Positions 16,459-25,378 of a DNA stretch of 64,000 bases are shown piece by piece. Under the pieces are notes generated by a model. That model was not told the DNA's origin. It was given only the letters and a program-made list of their open reading frames with translations, and made no database searches. Position 1 is the stretch's first letter. Each line of letters opens with the position of its first letter. The stretch is from Psychroflexus halocasei. GTDB taxonomy: Bacteria > Bacteroidota > Bacteroidia > Flavobacteriales > Flavobacteriaceae. Location: assembly GCF_900107595.1 (NCBI RefSeq), contig NZ_FNQF01000008.1, positions 62,001-126,000 of the forward strand, read 5' to 3'. The translations under genes and the position numbers were made by a program.

Positions 16459-17907
16459 TTATTGCATCGTATCCCAGAATAAAGCAGTTTGTTGCTCATC
16501 TCCTCCAATTGCACTTGAAGCAGCATTATAATTACTTTCATTCAGGTTTTGCTCGCTCACAGGATATGTATATCTCAACGGAACTGGGTTGTTTGTGTCT
16601 TCTGGCAAGTTAAATGTAGGTGCATCAAACTTTCTCCATACAGCCCATCCTTGGAAAGGATTATCAAACATTGCAATCCAGAATTGCTCTCCAATGCTTT
16701 CTCTCCAGTTTGTTGCGTCATAAGCAACATCTGGTTGCGCTATATAAGCTGAAATATCAGCAGCATTCGTAATTCCAGCATAATTCATAGAAGCAGTGAT
16801 TCCATCTTCATAATGAACATCAGCTGTTGATGGTGTTGCATAAGTTCTTGCTGCAGCTTCAGCTAATAAAAATGAAACCTCAGCATAATCCATATAGATA
16901 CCTGGATGTGTAGGGTCTTTAAAAGCGTCACCAATGTGCGTGTAATTAGCATATGTGTTAGAACCACCATAAGTCCCACCATCAAATACACCAGCACCTA
17001 AGTTATCATCAAAGTAATAAGAACGACGTGGATCATCTAAGTCATTCATAATATCTACAATTGTGTTTGCAGAAACATAATCAGAACGACCTGACTGAAC
17101 TAAATCTTCCCACAATGGGTTTGTGTTCGGAGGTGAACTCTGATATTGAATCACAGCATTATCAGCATTACTTGCCATTACGCCTGCACTAGAACTGATT
17201 GCATCTTCAGCAGCAGTCTGCGCCATAGATTGCATACCAGAAACGTCAGCAACTCTTAAAGCTAATCTTAATTGTAATGAATTAGCAAACTTCTCCCATT
17301 TTGCCATGTCTCCCATGTAAATCACATCTGGACCTGAAAAACCTTGACCTGCTTGAAGCATAGTTCTTGCCGCTTGGATTCTTGTCAATAAATCTTCATA
17401 GATACCAGAAGCATCATCATAAACTGGGTTTGTGATTTCTTGAGCTCTCAATGCTTCAGTGTAAGGGACATCTCCGAAAGTATCCACAAGCATTTGCCAT
17501 GCATAAACTTGAATGACTTCTATTTGCCCTAATCTCGCATCTTTTTCTGCTTGCGTTAAATTTTCTTTTTCTTCGATATATGATTTTGCATCATCTAAAT
17601 CCAACAACACATCACGGTATGTTTCAGACCATTGTGTTTGAGGAACGTTTCTTGAAACCAACTTATAGTTTGGCTCATCTAAATATTCCGTAGATGTTAA
17701 ATACTGAGAAACAAATCTGTAAATATTCGTATTAACATTTGGACTCGCTAACAAATCCCCTAAACTTACAACAGCACTTGTGAAGAGAAAATCTTCACTC
17801 ACCGTTGTAGGGTTTTTAGGATCTTCATTTAATCTTTCATACTTGTCGTCATCAGCACAGCCGATGAATAAAGAGACAACTATGAATGTTATTATATATT
17901 TTTTCAT
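16459..17907 (-). CDS. SusD/RagB-like nutrient-binding lipoprotein
   Basis: A 482-residue outer-membrane lipoprotein. The signal sequence ends at the lipobox FIGC (residue 17). NEDPKNPTTV follows, typical of the SusD-like_2 subgroup, then an alpha-helical TPR-like body and the C-terminal pattern WRKFDAPTFNLP. SusD proteins form the lid on the SusC barrel and capture substrate outside the cell. It follows susC by 11 bases. No glycoside hydrolase, lyase or peptidase gene is in the operon, so the substrate cannot be read from context. Confidence 0.93.
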   Translation of the reverse strand: MKKYIITFIVVSLFIGCADDDKYERLNEDPKNPTTVSEDFLFTSAVVSLGDLLASPNVNTNIYRFVSQYLTSTEYLDEPNYKLVSRNVPQTQWSETYRDVLLDLDDAKSYIEEKENLTQAEKDARLGQIEVIQVYAWQMLVDTFGDVPYTEALRAQEITNPVYDDASGIYEDLLTRIQAARTMLQAGQGFSGPDVIYMGDMAKWEKFANSLQLRLALRVADVSGMQSMAQTAAEDAISSSAGVMASNADNAVIQYQSSPPNTNPLWEDLVQSGRSDYVSANTIVDIMNDLDDPRRSYYFDDNLGAGVFDGGTYGGSNTYANYTHIGDAFKDPTHPGIYMDYAEVSFLLAEAAARTYATPSTADVHYEDGITASMNYAGITNAADISAYIAQPDVAYDATNWRESIGEQFWIAMFDNPFQGWAVWRKFDAPTFNLPEDTNNPVPLRYTYPVSEQNLNESNYNAASSAIGGDEQQTALFWDTMQ

Positions 17908-17918
17908 CCTATTATTTT

Positions 17919-20900
17919 TTAAAATTTAAGTTTAACATTCACACCATATTCTCTAGCAGAAGGGTAAGCACCTGATTGGTAACCTTGGATGTTACCTGAA
18001 CTTAAACCTGCTTCTGGGTCAGAGTAAGGCATATTTTTATCAATAATCCATAAGTTACGACCAATTAAAGATAATGAAGCTCCAGTAAATGGTAGCTTTT
18101 CTACTAACTTATCGTCTAAACTGTAAGTTAAACTCATCTCTCTTAATTTGATAAAAGATGCATCATAAACATGACCTCTGTTAGCATCATTAGAGTAACC
18201 ATAAGGACTGTCTGATGTTGAGCCAGCAGGGATTCTCACTGTATTTTGGTTTCCACTTGCATCAACACCTGGTAGAATAACTCCACCGCCATCAGCAATT
18301 GGCGCACGCATTTCGTTGCCTAAATCATTAAGACCTGCAGTCACATCATACAAACCAGTTGCCATACCATACCATGTATCAAGAGAGAAAATATCTCCAC
18401 CTTCCTGAATATCAATCAAGAAACTAAATGATAAGTTTTTATATTTGAACGTGTTTGTAATACCAGCATTCCAGTCAGGCTGAATATTACCAATAATTTC
18501 ATTATTATTTGATGTTACTTCGTAGTATCCATCAGCACCAACAATTTTGTTACCCTGATTATCGTAAACATAGTCAGTACCTCTGATAGCTCCATAAGGC
18601 TGACCAGGCGCTGCGTTTATTGAAACACCTCCTTGGAAACTTGCCAATTGAAGGTTGTTAATACCATCTCTTAAACTGATCACTTCATTTTCATTTTTAG
18701 ACCAGTTCACATTCATATTCCAGCTAAAATCTTCAGTTCTCACTGGCACTAAACCAACTAAAACTTCAACACCTTTGTTTTCTATCTCACCAGCATTCAA
18801 TAATTTTCTTGAATAACCTGTTGCAGTAGAAATTGGCACTGGCGTAATTTGATCTTCTGTACGTGTACGGTAGTAAGAAATATCAAAGTTTACACGATCA
18901 TCGATAAAGCTAGACTCTAAACCTACCTCGTAAGAAGTTGATGTTTCAGATTTAAGATTCAAGTTGTTTAAAGTACTACTTAAACTTGCAGAGCCTTGAC
19001 CATTAAATGGCGTACTCACCACATAAGTATTAAAGACCTCATATGGATTTGTTGCACTACCAACTTGTGCAAAGTTAGCTCGTAACTTCGCAAAACCTAA
19101 CCAGTCTTCATTAATAATATTTGATAATAAAATACTTGTTGATACTGAAGGATAATAATAAGTATTGTCAGAACTTGGTAAAGTCGAAGAGCGATCACGA
19201 CGGATTGTTGCTTCTAAATAATATGTGCTTAAATAGCCAAGACTTGCTCTTGCAAAAATACCATCAACCATTTCGTCTGCCTCATACTCTAAAGGTGGAT
19301 TAATTGGATCTTTACTGTTACTTAGAGCATAAAAACCAGGCGCATTTAAACCACCATTAGTTGCAGCTCTGATAAAGGTTTGTTCATTTCTTCTTAAGTT
19401 AAAACCGATGTTACCATCAAGATTTAAATCAGAAGTCAAGTCTTTATTAAAGTTAAGAATCAAATCATAGTTATACTCCGCAACACGATTATCAAATCTA
19501 GAATAACTAGATACCGCCGCAGAACCTACATTGATTCGCTCTTCTTGCAACTCACTATAAGTATCAAAAGTAAAACGCCCTAAAACACTAAAGACATCAC
19601 TAATTTTGTAATTCAAATTAACATTACCGTAGTATCTGTTTCTCGTATCCGTTTGATAATTTTCATATCTTACCCAGTAAGGGTTGTCAGTATAAATAGG
19701 CGTTCTATTAAAAGCACTATTCGGGTTCCAAGTGATGTTTTTGCGAGTGCTGAAATATGCATCTCTTTGATCATAAAGATCAACATTCATTTGATGCCAC
19801 TGTCTGAAAGTCTGCATTAAGTTCTGACCATCATAACCCGTACCGAAACGACCTTTACCATCAGTTTTAATAAAAGTTACATTTGCAGCAGCTGTCAGAC
19901 GATCAGTTAAATCATGAGATCCTGAGAATTTAATATTATCTCTCTTGATTCTACTGTTCGGTAAAGTTCCTTTTTGATTTAAATTTGTGTAAGAAATTCT
20001 AAAATTCCCATCTTCATTACCTCCATCCAAAGCAACTGAGTTGATTGTTGTGTGGCCAGTCTCCCAAATATCATTAGGTGTATGCTTAGCCGCAGTCCAA
20101 GGTGTTGCTTGTAAATACGTATCTAATTCAGGATAAATAGAATTCCATTGGTAAATCATTCTATTTGGATCAAATCTAGCACCATAAGAAGCATCTGCTG
20201 TAAACACTGTTGTTTCTTCGTCGATACCATCACCATCTAAGTCAGTTAACCAAAAACCATCTCCTGTATCATAAGTTGGTGCATAACCAGCTCCATACTT
20301 TTTTTGATATTTAGGCAAGGTCTCTTTGTTAACATCAGCAAAAGTGACAGATGAACGAATGCTTACGCCCATTCCTTTGTTTCGTGCTCCTTTTTTTGTT
20401 TCAATAACAATCGCACCGTTGGCAGCTCTTTCACCATAAAGTGCAGTTGCCGCAGCACCTCTTAAAATATTGATTGACTCAATATTGTCTGGGTTAATAT
20501 CAGAAGCAGCATTACCGTAGTCATAACCACCACGACCTGTTTGTTGGTCTCCAGTGTTTGAGTTCTGGTTAATGATCGGCGTACCATCAACAACAAATAA
20601 AGCTTGGTTGTTACCTGTTAATGAAGCATTACCTCTAATCACAACGTTGGTAGAACCACCCATTGTACCTGAAGATTTAACCTTTAATCCTGCCACTTTA
20701 CCTGAAAGTGCATTTGTAAAGTTTTGTGTTGCCACATCAGAAACCTCTTCACCACCAACTTCTTGTGTTGCGTAACCAAGTGATTTCTTTTCTCGTTTGA
20801 TACCGAGAGCAGTAACAACTACTTCATCTAGTTTGTTTGCGTCGCTTTCTAAAACGACTTCAATTTCGGCATCACCTGAAACTCCAATCTCTTGAGTTTT

Positions 20901-21131
20901 CATGCCTAGATAAGAAAAAACAAGTGTTTCACCTGTTTCTGCTTGAATGGTAAACTGACCATCGAAGTCAGTCTGAGTACCATTTGACGTTCCTTTTACC
21001 AAAATATTTACACCTGGTAAAGGAATCCCGTCTGCATCTTTAACAGCACCTGTCACCGTCACTTGTTGTGCAAACATTCCTGCACTTAACAAGGTGAACA
21101 ATAACAAGACTGTGTTTTTGACTTTGTTCAT
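17919..21131 (-). CDS. SusC/RagA-type TonB-linked outer-membrane transporter
   Basis: A 1070-residue protein. A signal peptide (1-21) leads to a carboxypeptidase-like regulatory domain (about 23-95, GIPLPGVNILVKGTSNGTQT), then a plug (about 110-235) with the SusC signature RGAAATALYGERAANGAI. A 22-strand barrel makes up the rest and ends REYGVNVKLKF. It imports large nutrients with energy from TonB. Expression with the SusD partner is implied by the 11-base gap. No ECF sigma/anti-sigma pair or hybrid regulator is adjacent, which often happens for generalist peptide or oligosaccharide systems. Substrate unknown. Confidence 0.95.
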   Translation of the reverse strand: MNKVKNTVLLLFTLLSAGMFAQQVTVTGAVKDADGIPLPGVNILVKGTSNGTQTDFDGQFTIQAETGETLVFSYLGMKTQEIGVSGDAEIEVVLESDANKLDEVVVTALGIKREKKSLGYATQEVGGEEVSDVATQNFTNALSGKVAGLKVKSSGTMGGSTNVVIRGNASLTGNNQALFVVDGTPIINQNSNTGDQQTGRGGYDYGNAASDINPDNIESINILRGAAATALYGERAANGAIVIETKKGARNKGMGVSIRSSVTFADVNKETLPKYQKKYGAGYAPTYDTGDGFWLTDLDGDGIDEETTVFTADASYGARFDPNRMIYQWNSIYPELDTYLQATPWTAAKHTPNDIWETGHTTINSVALDGGNEDGNFRISYTNLNQKGTLPNSRIKRDNIKFSGSHDLTDRLTAAANVTFIKTDGKGRFGTGYDGQNLMQTFRQWHQMNVDLYDQRDAYFSTRKNITWNPNSAFNRTPIYTDNPYWVRYENYQTDTRNRYYGNVNLNYKISDVFSVLGRFTFDTYSELQEERINVGSAAVSSYSRFDNRVAEYNYDLILNFNKDLTSDLNLDGNIGFNLRRNEQTFIRAATNGGLNAPGFYALSNSKDPINPPLEYEADEMVDGIFARASLGYLSTYYLEATIRRDRSSTLPSSDNTYYYPSVSTSILLSNIINEDWLGFAKLRANFAQVGSATNPYEVFNTYVVSTPFNGQGSASLSSTLNNLNLKSETSTSYEVGLESSFIDDRVNFDISYYRTRTEDQITPVPISTATGYSRKLLNAGEIENKGVEVLVGLVPVRTEDFSWNMNVNWSKNENEVISLRDGINNLQLASFQGGVSINAAPGQPYGAIRGTDYVYDNQGNKIVGADGYYEVTSNNNEIIGNIQPDWNAGITNTFKYKNLSFSFLIDIQEGGDIFSLDTWYGMATGLYDVTAGLNDLGNEMRAPIADGGGVILPGVDASGNQNTVRIPAGSTSDSPYGYSNDANRGHVYDASFIKLREMSLTYSLDDKLVEKLPFTGASLSLIGRNLWIIDKNMPYSDPEAGLSSGNIQGYQSGAYPSAREYGVNVKLKF

Positions 21132-21407
21132 GAGTAAGGTTTTTTAAGTTATAGAACGAATATATAAATTATATGTTAAAAACAAAGCCTAAAATCCATA
21201 TTAGGTTAATTGTTTAACTTTTTAACATTTATTATGTTAATAAATAACACGCTTATTGCAGCATAGGCAAGCTTACCCAATGATGTTATCAAAATCATCT
21301 TTTTTAATTTTAATCAATTGAGACTCATTCAATGTATGTTTAAGACATCATTGAACATCATTCTCAAAAACATAGGTATATTGTACTAAAAACTCTTAAA
21401 AACAAAA
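21132..21407. other. Upstream region of susC with short inverted repeat
   Basis: This 276-base AT-rich stretch has no convincing ORF. No exact TAnnTTTG box was found for susC. TTAACAT (21222-21228) and ATGTTAA (21234-21240) form a 7-bp inverted repeat with a 5-base spacer about 95 bases upstream of susC, a possible regulator site. Confidence 0.4.
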
Positions 21408-21434
21408 AAGCAAGCTATTTACATAGCTTGCTTT
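21402..21434 (-). terminator. Intrinsic terminator of the T9SS surface-protein gene
   Basis: AAGCAAGCTA (21408-21417) and TAGCTTGCTT (21424-21433) form a 10-bp stem. The minus-strand transcript then enters a T-rich run. It is 24 bases after the stop codon at 21458. Confidence 0.85.
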
Positions 21435-21457
21435 AACAAAAAGAAACTTTCGTTTAT

Positions 21458-23764
21458 TTATTCTCTGATCAACTTAAATGTCTTAGTTGCATTGTTAATT
21501 TTTACCTTCATCAAGTAAATACCTGACTGAAGTTTTTGTAAATTAATTTTTGCATTAATACTTTCAACATTTTCCGACATTAGAACTTGACCTCTCAAAT
21601 TATAGATATCTATCTGATCAATTACTTGACCTGCTTTTAAAACTAACTCGTTTTTCACAGGGTTAGGATAATAAGAAAAATTATCGAAACCTACAGATTC
21701 TAAACCTAAAGTCGTTGTTGTGAAAGCCGCAGGCCCAAACCAACTGCTTTCATCGCTTGGTCCGCAAAGCGCACGAACATAAACATCATAATCTGTCGCT
21801 GCAGTTAAACCTGTTAGTGTCTCACCTAATGTTCCATCATTATCAATGATAGACGTTCCATCTACAAGAGGATCAAATCCTGCCTCTCCGTAAAGAATTT
21901 CCCATTCAGTTGCTGTTCCGTTTTCTAACCAAGCAACATCAGCAGAGGTGTCATCTATATTTGTAAACATCACATCGGTTGGAGCTGCACAAACTGTATT
22001 TGTTCCAAACGCAAAGTCGTCAGCATATAATTCAAATTCATCAGTACCAGTCGCTCTAATCGCAACATAAACAGTTTGACCTGCATAAGCCGATAAATCG
22101 AACTCGTATTGCGTCCAAGTATCTGGAGCATCCATTTCAGCTTGAAGAACTTCATCAAAAGATGTGTCCGACATATTATCAGTTGTAGATAAAACAACTT
22201 CAAAAGGTTCTAAAAGACTAGAAGCTCTTGATCTTAAAGAAAAAGAAACCATATCTGTAGTTCCTGCAATAACTTCAGTTGCTGGCATAATTAAGTAATC
22301 ATCATGAGCAGAAGAATTATATCTAATTTTCATCACATTATCTCCGCTTTGAGCGCCACCATCTGGACTTGATTCAAACACCCACTCATTCGCTCCACCT
22401 TGATTAATAACTGACCAACAAGCTGGTAAACTTGATACAGATTCAAAATCTTCAGTATAAGCTGTATTTATGATATCACAAGCTGTTGAAAAAGTCTCCA
22501 CAGCCGTCCAATCACTCATATCTGTTGCAGAACACATTGCTCTAACATAGACATCATAAGTAGTACCTAAAGTTAAACCTGATAAAGTTTCACCTAAAGT
22601 TCCATCATTATCTGCAACTGAAGTTCCATCAACTAATGGATCAAAGCCTGTTTCACCATAAAGAATCTCCCATTCGGTTTCTGATCCAAAAGATGTCCAT
22701 GAAACATCAGCAGAAGTCTGTGTGATATTACTAAACACAACATCAGCAGGAGCAGGACAAGTAATTTCTTCTATACTTAATTCATATTGCACACTTTGTG
22801 GCGTAGCCCATGTTGAAATAACAATATAATAGGTTTGTCCACCTGTCAAATATACACCCTCTAAATTTCTATCAATTGAGTTAGAATTTCCTTCAAAAGC
22901 CACACAATTTGGGCTATCATCTAAACAAGCATCTAAAACATGAATTGCAGAGTAATCGACGGAAACATTATAAAAACTAATATTGACAGCCATATTATTT
23001 GCCGGTGTAAAAGCATAAATTGCCTCATCACCACTTAAATAAAGAGAACTACATGGACTATCAACATTATCATAATTATCACCATAATTAGCAGTATCAT
23101 CAGATGTAGTGTAAGGTAAACCAGTAATTGCTATAGGATTTGCACAAGACTCACCCGGATTAGATACAGTCGACATATATGACCCAAATGGAACTGTATC
23201 ACTCAATGGTGTTGAAGAGTTGCACAAACCTAAACCATCAAGCGCATCTTGCGTTCCAAAAGTCCAGTTAGCAGGATCAAAAGCACCTGCATTAGCTGTT
23301 GCTCCATCGTTACGATAATAATAAGTATCGACATGCTCCCAAGCAGTTCCCGTTCCATCTACGTTTTCTTCTCCAAATCTATCCACGACAACATCACCAG
23401 CATCAGTAATTTGAAAAGCATCATCTCCATTACTGCTAATAACCGAATTCTCAATTACGTTGTGTGTTGTGGAGTTAATCGTAAATTCAACATCCAAAGT
23501 TGCTTCATCGTTTGTAACATAAGCAAATTCATCTGTTAAGCTTCCTAATGAAGTTAAATCAACATTTGTTGTAAAACCACCTCCATTAGATTGTCTTGCA
23601 AGATTCCAGTCTGTAAAATCAACCGTTCCGTTAACGTAAATTTCTATTGTTCTTCCATCTGCACCAGGGCAAGGAGAATCAACATAACCTGTAATGATGG
23701 CATCTTGTGCATACCCGAAAGCAAACATCATAAATGACATCATTAAAAATGTAATTTTTTTCAT
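21458..23764 (-). CDS. Multidomain T9SS surface protein (lamin-tail, FN3, cleaved-adhesin domains)
   Basis: A 768-residue secreted protein. After the signal peptide (1-19) come a lamin-tail-like domain (about 20-190) and a pre-peptidase-like beta domain (about 205-335). A first fibronectin III repeat (about 337-430), a cleaved-adhesin/MAM-like domain with EDFES and WTQYEFDLSAYAGQTVYVAIR (about 432-590) and a second FN3 repeat (about 592-690) follow. It ends in a T9SS type A sorting domain (from YYPNPVKNEL). The two FN3 repeats share long near-identical blocks (EWEILYG, FDPLVDGTS, DNDGTLGET), so they arose by internal duplication. No catalytic motif is seen; adhesion or matrix binding is the likely role. 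Confidence 0.87.
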   Translation of the reverse strand: MKKITFLMMSFMMFAFGYAQDAIITGYVDSPCPGADGRTIEIYVNGTVDFTDWNLARQSNGGGFTTNVDLTSLGSLTDEFAYVTNDEATLDVEFTINSTTHNVIENSVISSNGDDAFQITDAGDVVVDRFGEENVDGTGTAWEHVDTYYYRNDGATANAGAFDPANWTFGTQDALDGLGLCNSSTPLSDTVPFGSYMSTVSNPGESCANPIAITGLPYTTSDDTANYGDNYDNVDSPCSSLYLSGDEAIYAFTPANNMAVNISFYNVSVDYSAIHVLDACLDDSPNCVAFEGNSNSIDRNLEGVYLTGGQTYYIVISTWATPQSVQYELSIEEITCPAPADVVFSNITQTSADVSWTSFGSETEWEILYGETGFDPLVDGTSVADNDGTLGETLSGLTLGTTYDVYVRAMCSATDMSDWTAVETFSTACDIINTAYTEDFESVSSLPACWSVINQGGANEWVFESSPDGGAQSGDNVMKIRYNSSAHDDYLIMPATEVIAGTTDMVSFSLRSRASSLLEPFEVVLSTTDNMSDTSFDEVLQAEMDAPDTWTQYEFDLSAYAGQTVYVAIRATGTDEFELYADDFAFGTNTVCAAPTDVMFTNIDDTSADVAWLENGTATEWEILYGEAGFDPLVDGTSIIDNDGTLGETLTGLTAATDYDVYVRALCGPSDESSWFGPAAFTTTTLGLESVGFDNFSYYPNPVKNELVLKAGQVIDQIDIYNLRGQVLMSENVESINAKINLQKLQSGIYLMKVKINNATKTFKLIRE

Positions 23765-23915
23765 ATTGTTATGATTTTTAAGTTAATGAATTGTAAAACT
23801 AAGCAAAAAACAACTAATAAAAACTTAAAAACGTTAAATTTTTAAATCCTAAATCATTTATGGCCTTAAATAGTATTGATTTAAAAATTTAAATTACGCA
23901 TATTGATAAGATTCG

Positions 23916-23937
23916 GTATAAGCCAATTGGCTTATAC
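23916..23937. repeat. Perfect 22-bp palindrome
   Basis: The half GTATAAGCCAA is followed at once by its reverse complement TTGGCTTATAC. No T-run follows on either strand. It could be a regulator site, a hairpin with an AATT loop, or the remnant of a dispersed intergenic repeat. Confidence 0.7.
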
Positions 23938-24026
23938 TTGAGTGGTTAGCGTATAACAAAAATTTCATGAAGGTTTTCAAATTCCTAAAGATGATTTAAA
24001 TCAGCCTTTTAGTGATTTTTGAGTTG

Positions 24027-24034
24027 TAACTTTG
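24027..24034 (+). promoter_or_regulatory. -7 promoter box that fixes the start of the gene at 24059
   Basis: TAACTTTG matches TAnnTTTG exactly. It overlaps the upstream in-frame TTG at 24032, so translation must start further down, at ATG 24059. Confidence 0.6.
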
Positions 24035-24058
24035 TTGAAATTATATTCAAAATTAATT

Positions 24059-24676
24059 ATGGATTCATATAAAATCGTCAAAAAACACCTTGATCAATCA
24101 ATGAGCTACAATGACTACAAAGCTCTTGTAAACGAATTGTTAGAAAAAGGTCAAGCTACAGGAAATACTCAAGATGAAACTTATTTAGAATTTTCGAAAC
24201 TCGGCGTTCAAAGAATGAAACGCTGGGAGAAAACAGTCAAGATTAATGATGAACAAAAGGAAAGAATCATTAACATTTCTAAACCTCAAACATGGCTAGT
24301 TATTGCTGAAGGCTGGTGTGGTGATGCAGCGACAGCACTTCCTGTAATGGAAAAAATAAGCTCCCTTAACTCTTTGATCACATTAAAAGTCATTTTAAGG
24401 GATGAATACCAAGATTTAATCAATGCTTTCTTGACTAACGGCGGGCAATCTATCCCTAAACTCATTGCTATTGATTCTTCAGAGGAAAAGATTCTTTACA
24501 CATGGGGACCTCGTTCTGCAGCAGCAACGAAACTTGTTGAAGAAGAAAAGGCCAAAAATGACGGCAAATTTACAGCCGACTCCAAAACTGTTTTACAACA
24601 ATGGTATAATAAGGACAAAGGACAAAATATAATTGAAGACCTTATCAAACTTTTAGAAGAGAATAATAAAGCTTAA
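24059..24676 (+). CDS. Thioredoxin-family protein with WCGD motif
   Basis: A 205-residue cytoplasmic protein starting MDSYKIVKKHLDQSMSYNDYKAL. It belongs to a thioredoxin-like family common in Bacteroidota and Firmicutes (PF14595 type): EGWCGDAATALPVMEKI (about 80-96) replaces the CxxC motif by CGDA, so only one active-site cysteine remains, and GGQSIPKLI supplies the cis-proline. With one cysteine it cannot act as a classic disulfide reductase. A role in redox buffering with a low-molecular-weight thiol is possible. An upstream TTG start (24032) is rejected because it overlaps the -7 box. Confidence 0.8.
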   Translation: MDSYKIVKKHLDQSMSYNDYKALVNELLEKGQATGNTQDETYLEFSKLGVQRMKRWEKTVKINDEQKERIINISKPQTWLVIAEGWCGDAATALPVMEKISSLNSLITLKVILRDEYQDLINAFLTNGGQSIPKLIAIDSSEEKILYTWGPRSAAATKLVEEEKAKNDGKFTADSKTVLQQWYNKDKGQNIIEDLIKLLEENNKA

Positions 24677-25378
24677 TTAGGCTTTCATCATATCTTCAAA
24701 ACCTTCAATGCTTAACGCATTTGAAATTTTATAGTCGCCTATTTGAGTTCTTTTTAAAGCACTTAAGTAGGCGCCTGATTTGACAGCCATTCCATAATCA
24801 TGAGCTAAACTTCTGATATATGTTCCTTTACTACAAGTGACTTTAAATTCAAACTTTGGCAAATCAAATTTTGTTAGCTGAAAGTCATCTATTAGAACTT
24901 GGCGTTTCGGAATCTCAACCTCCTCTCCTTTTCTCGCATACTCATACAGTTTTTTTCCATCTTTCTTTAAGGCAGAAAAAATTGGTGGCTGTTGCATAAT
25001 TTCTCCCAAAAATTCTTGACGGACTTCTTCTAATAAATCTGAAGTGATATGTTTAGTTTCAAAAGTCTGATCGATTTCTGTCTCCATATCGTACGACGGA
25101 CGTGTCGCACCTAGTGTTATTTCACCTATGTAAACTTTAGTTTGCCCCATCAAGCTTTCGATTTGCTTTGTGTATTTGCCAGTGCACAAAATCACCAAAC
25201 CTGTTGCTAAAGGATCTAAAGTTCCTGCATGTCCAACTTTTATTTTCTTAATGCCAAACTTCCTTTTAATCAACCATCTCACTTTATTGACTACCTGAAA
25301 TGAAGTCCACCCTAAAGGCTTATCAAAGCAGATTAATTGTCCTTCTTTAAAATCTTCTAAAGTTAAGTCACGCATCAT
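24677..25378 (-). CDS. truB: tRNA pseudouridine-55 synthase
   Basis: A 233-residue enzyme that isomerises U55 in the tRNA T-loop. It has the catalytic motif VGHAGTLDPLATGLV, whose aspartate is the nucleophile (about residue 55). IRSLAHDYG lies near residue 190. Its ATG overlaps the uppP stop in an ATGA, so translation is coupled. It lacks the extra C-terminal PUA domain of longer homologues, normal for Bacteroidota. Last gene of the ftsX-DUF3098-uppP-truB operon. Confidence 0.95.
   Translation of the reverse strand: MMRDLTLEDFKEGQLICFDKPLGWTSFQVVNKVRWLIKRKFGIKKIKVGHAGTLDPLATGLVILCTGKYTKQIESLMGQTKVYIGEITLGATRPSYDMETEIDQTFETKHITSDLLEEVRQEFLGEIMQQPPIFSALKKDGKKLYEYARKGEEVEIPKRQVLIDDFQLTKFDLPKFEFKVTCSKGTYIRSLAHDYGMAVKSGAYLSALKRTQIGDYKISNALSIEGFEDMMKA

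Larger units (their letters stand above)
23765..24058. other. 294-base intergenic region with a perfect 22-bp palindrome
   Basis: There is no ORF of note. The centre holds a perfect palindrome at 23916-23937, listed separately. The right end holds the promoter of the gene at 24059. The left part is A/T-rich leader of the T9SS gene, where no exact -7 box was found. Confidence 0.5.

Noticed and set aside
23249-23539. 96-codon frame antisense to the T9SS surface protein
   Set aside because: The serine/isoleucine-rich product is what the reverse strand of a repetitive beta-rich gene gives by chance.
24032-24058. Upstream TTG start for the thioredoxin-family gene
   Set aside because: It overlaps an exact -7 box, so it would not be in the mRNA. 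ATG 24059 gives the family N-terminus.
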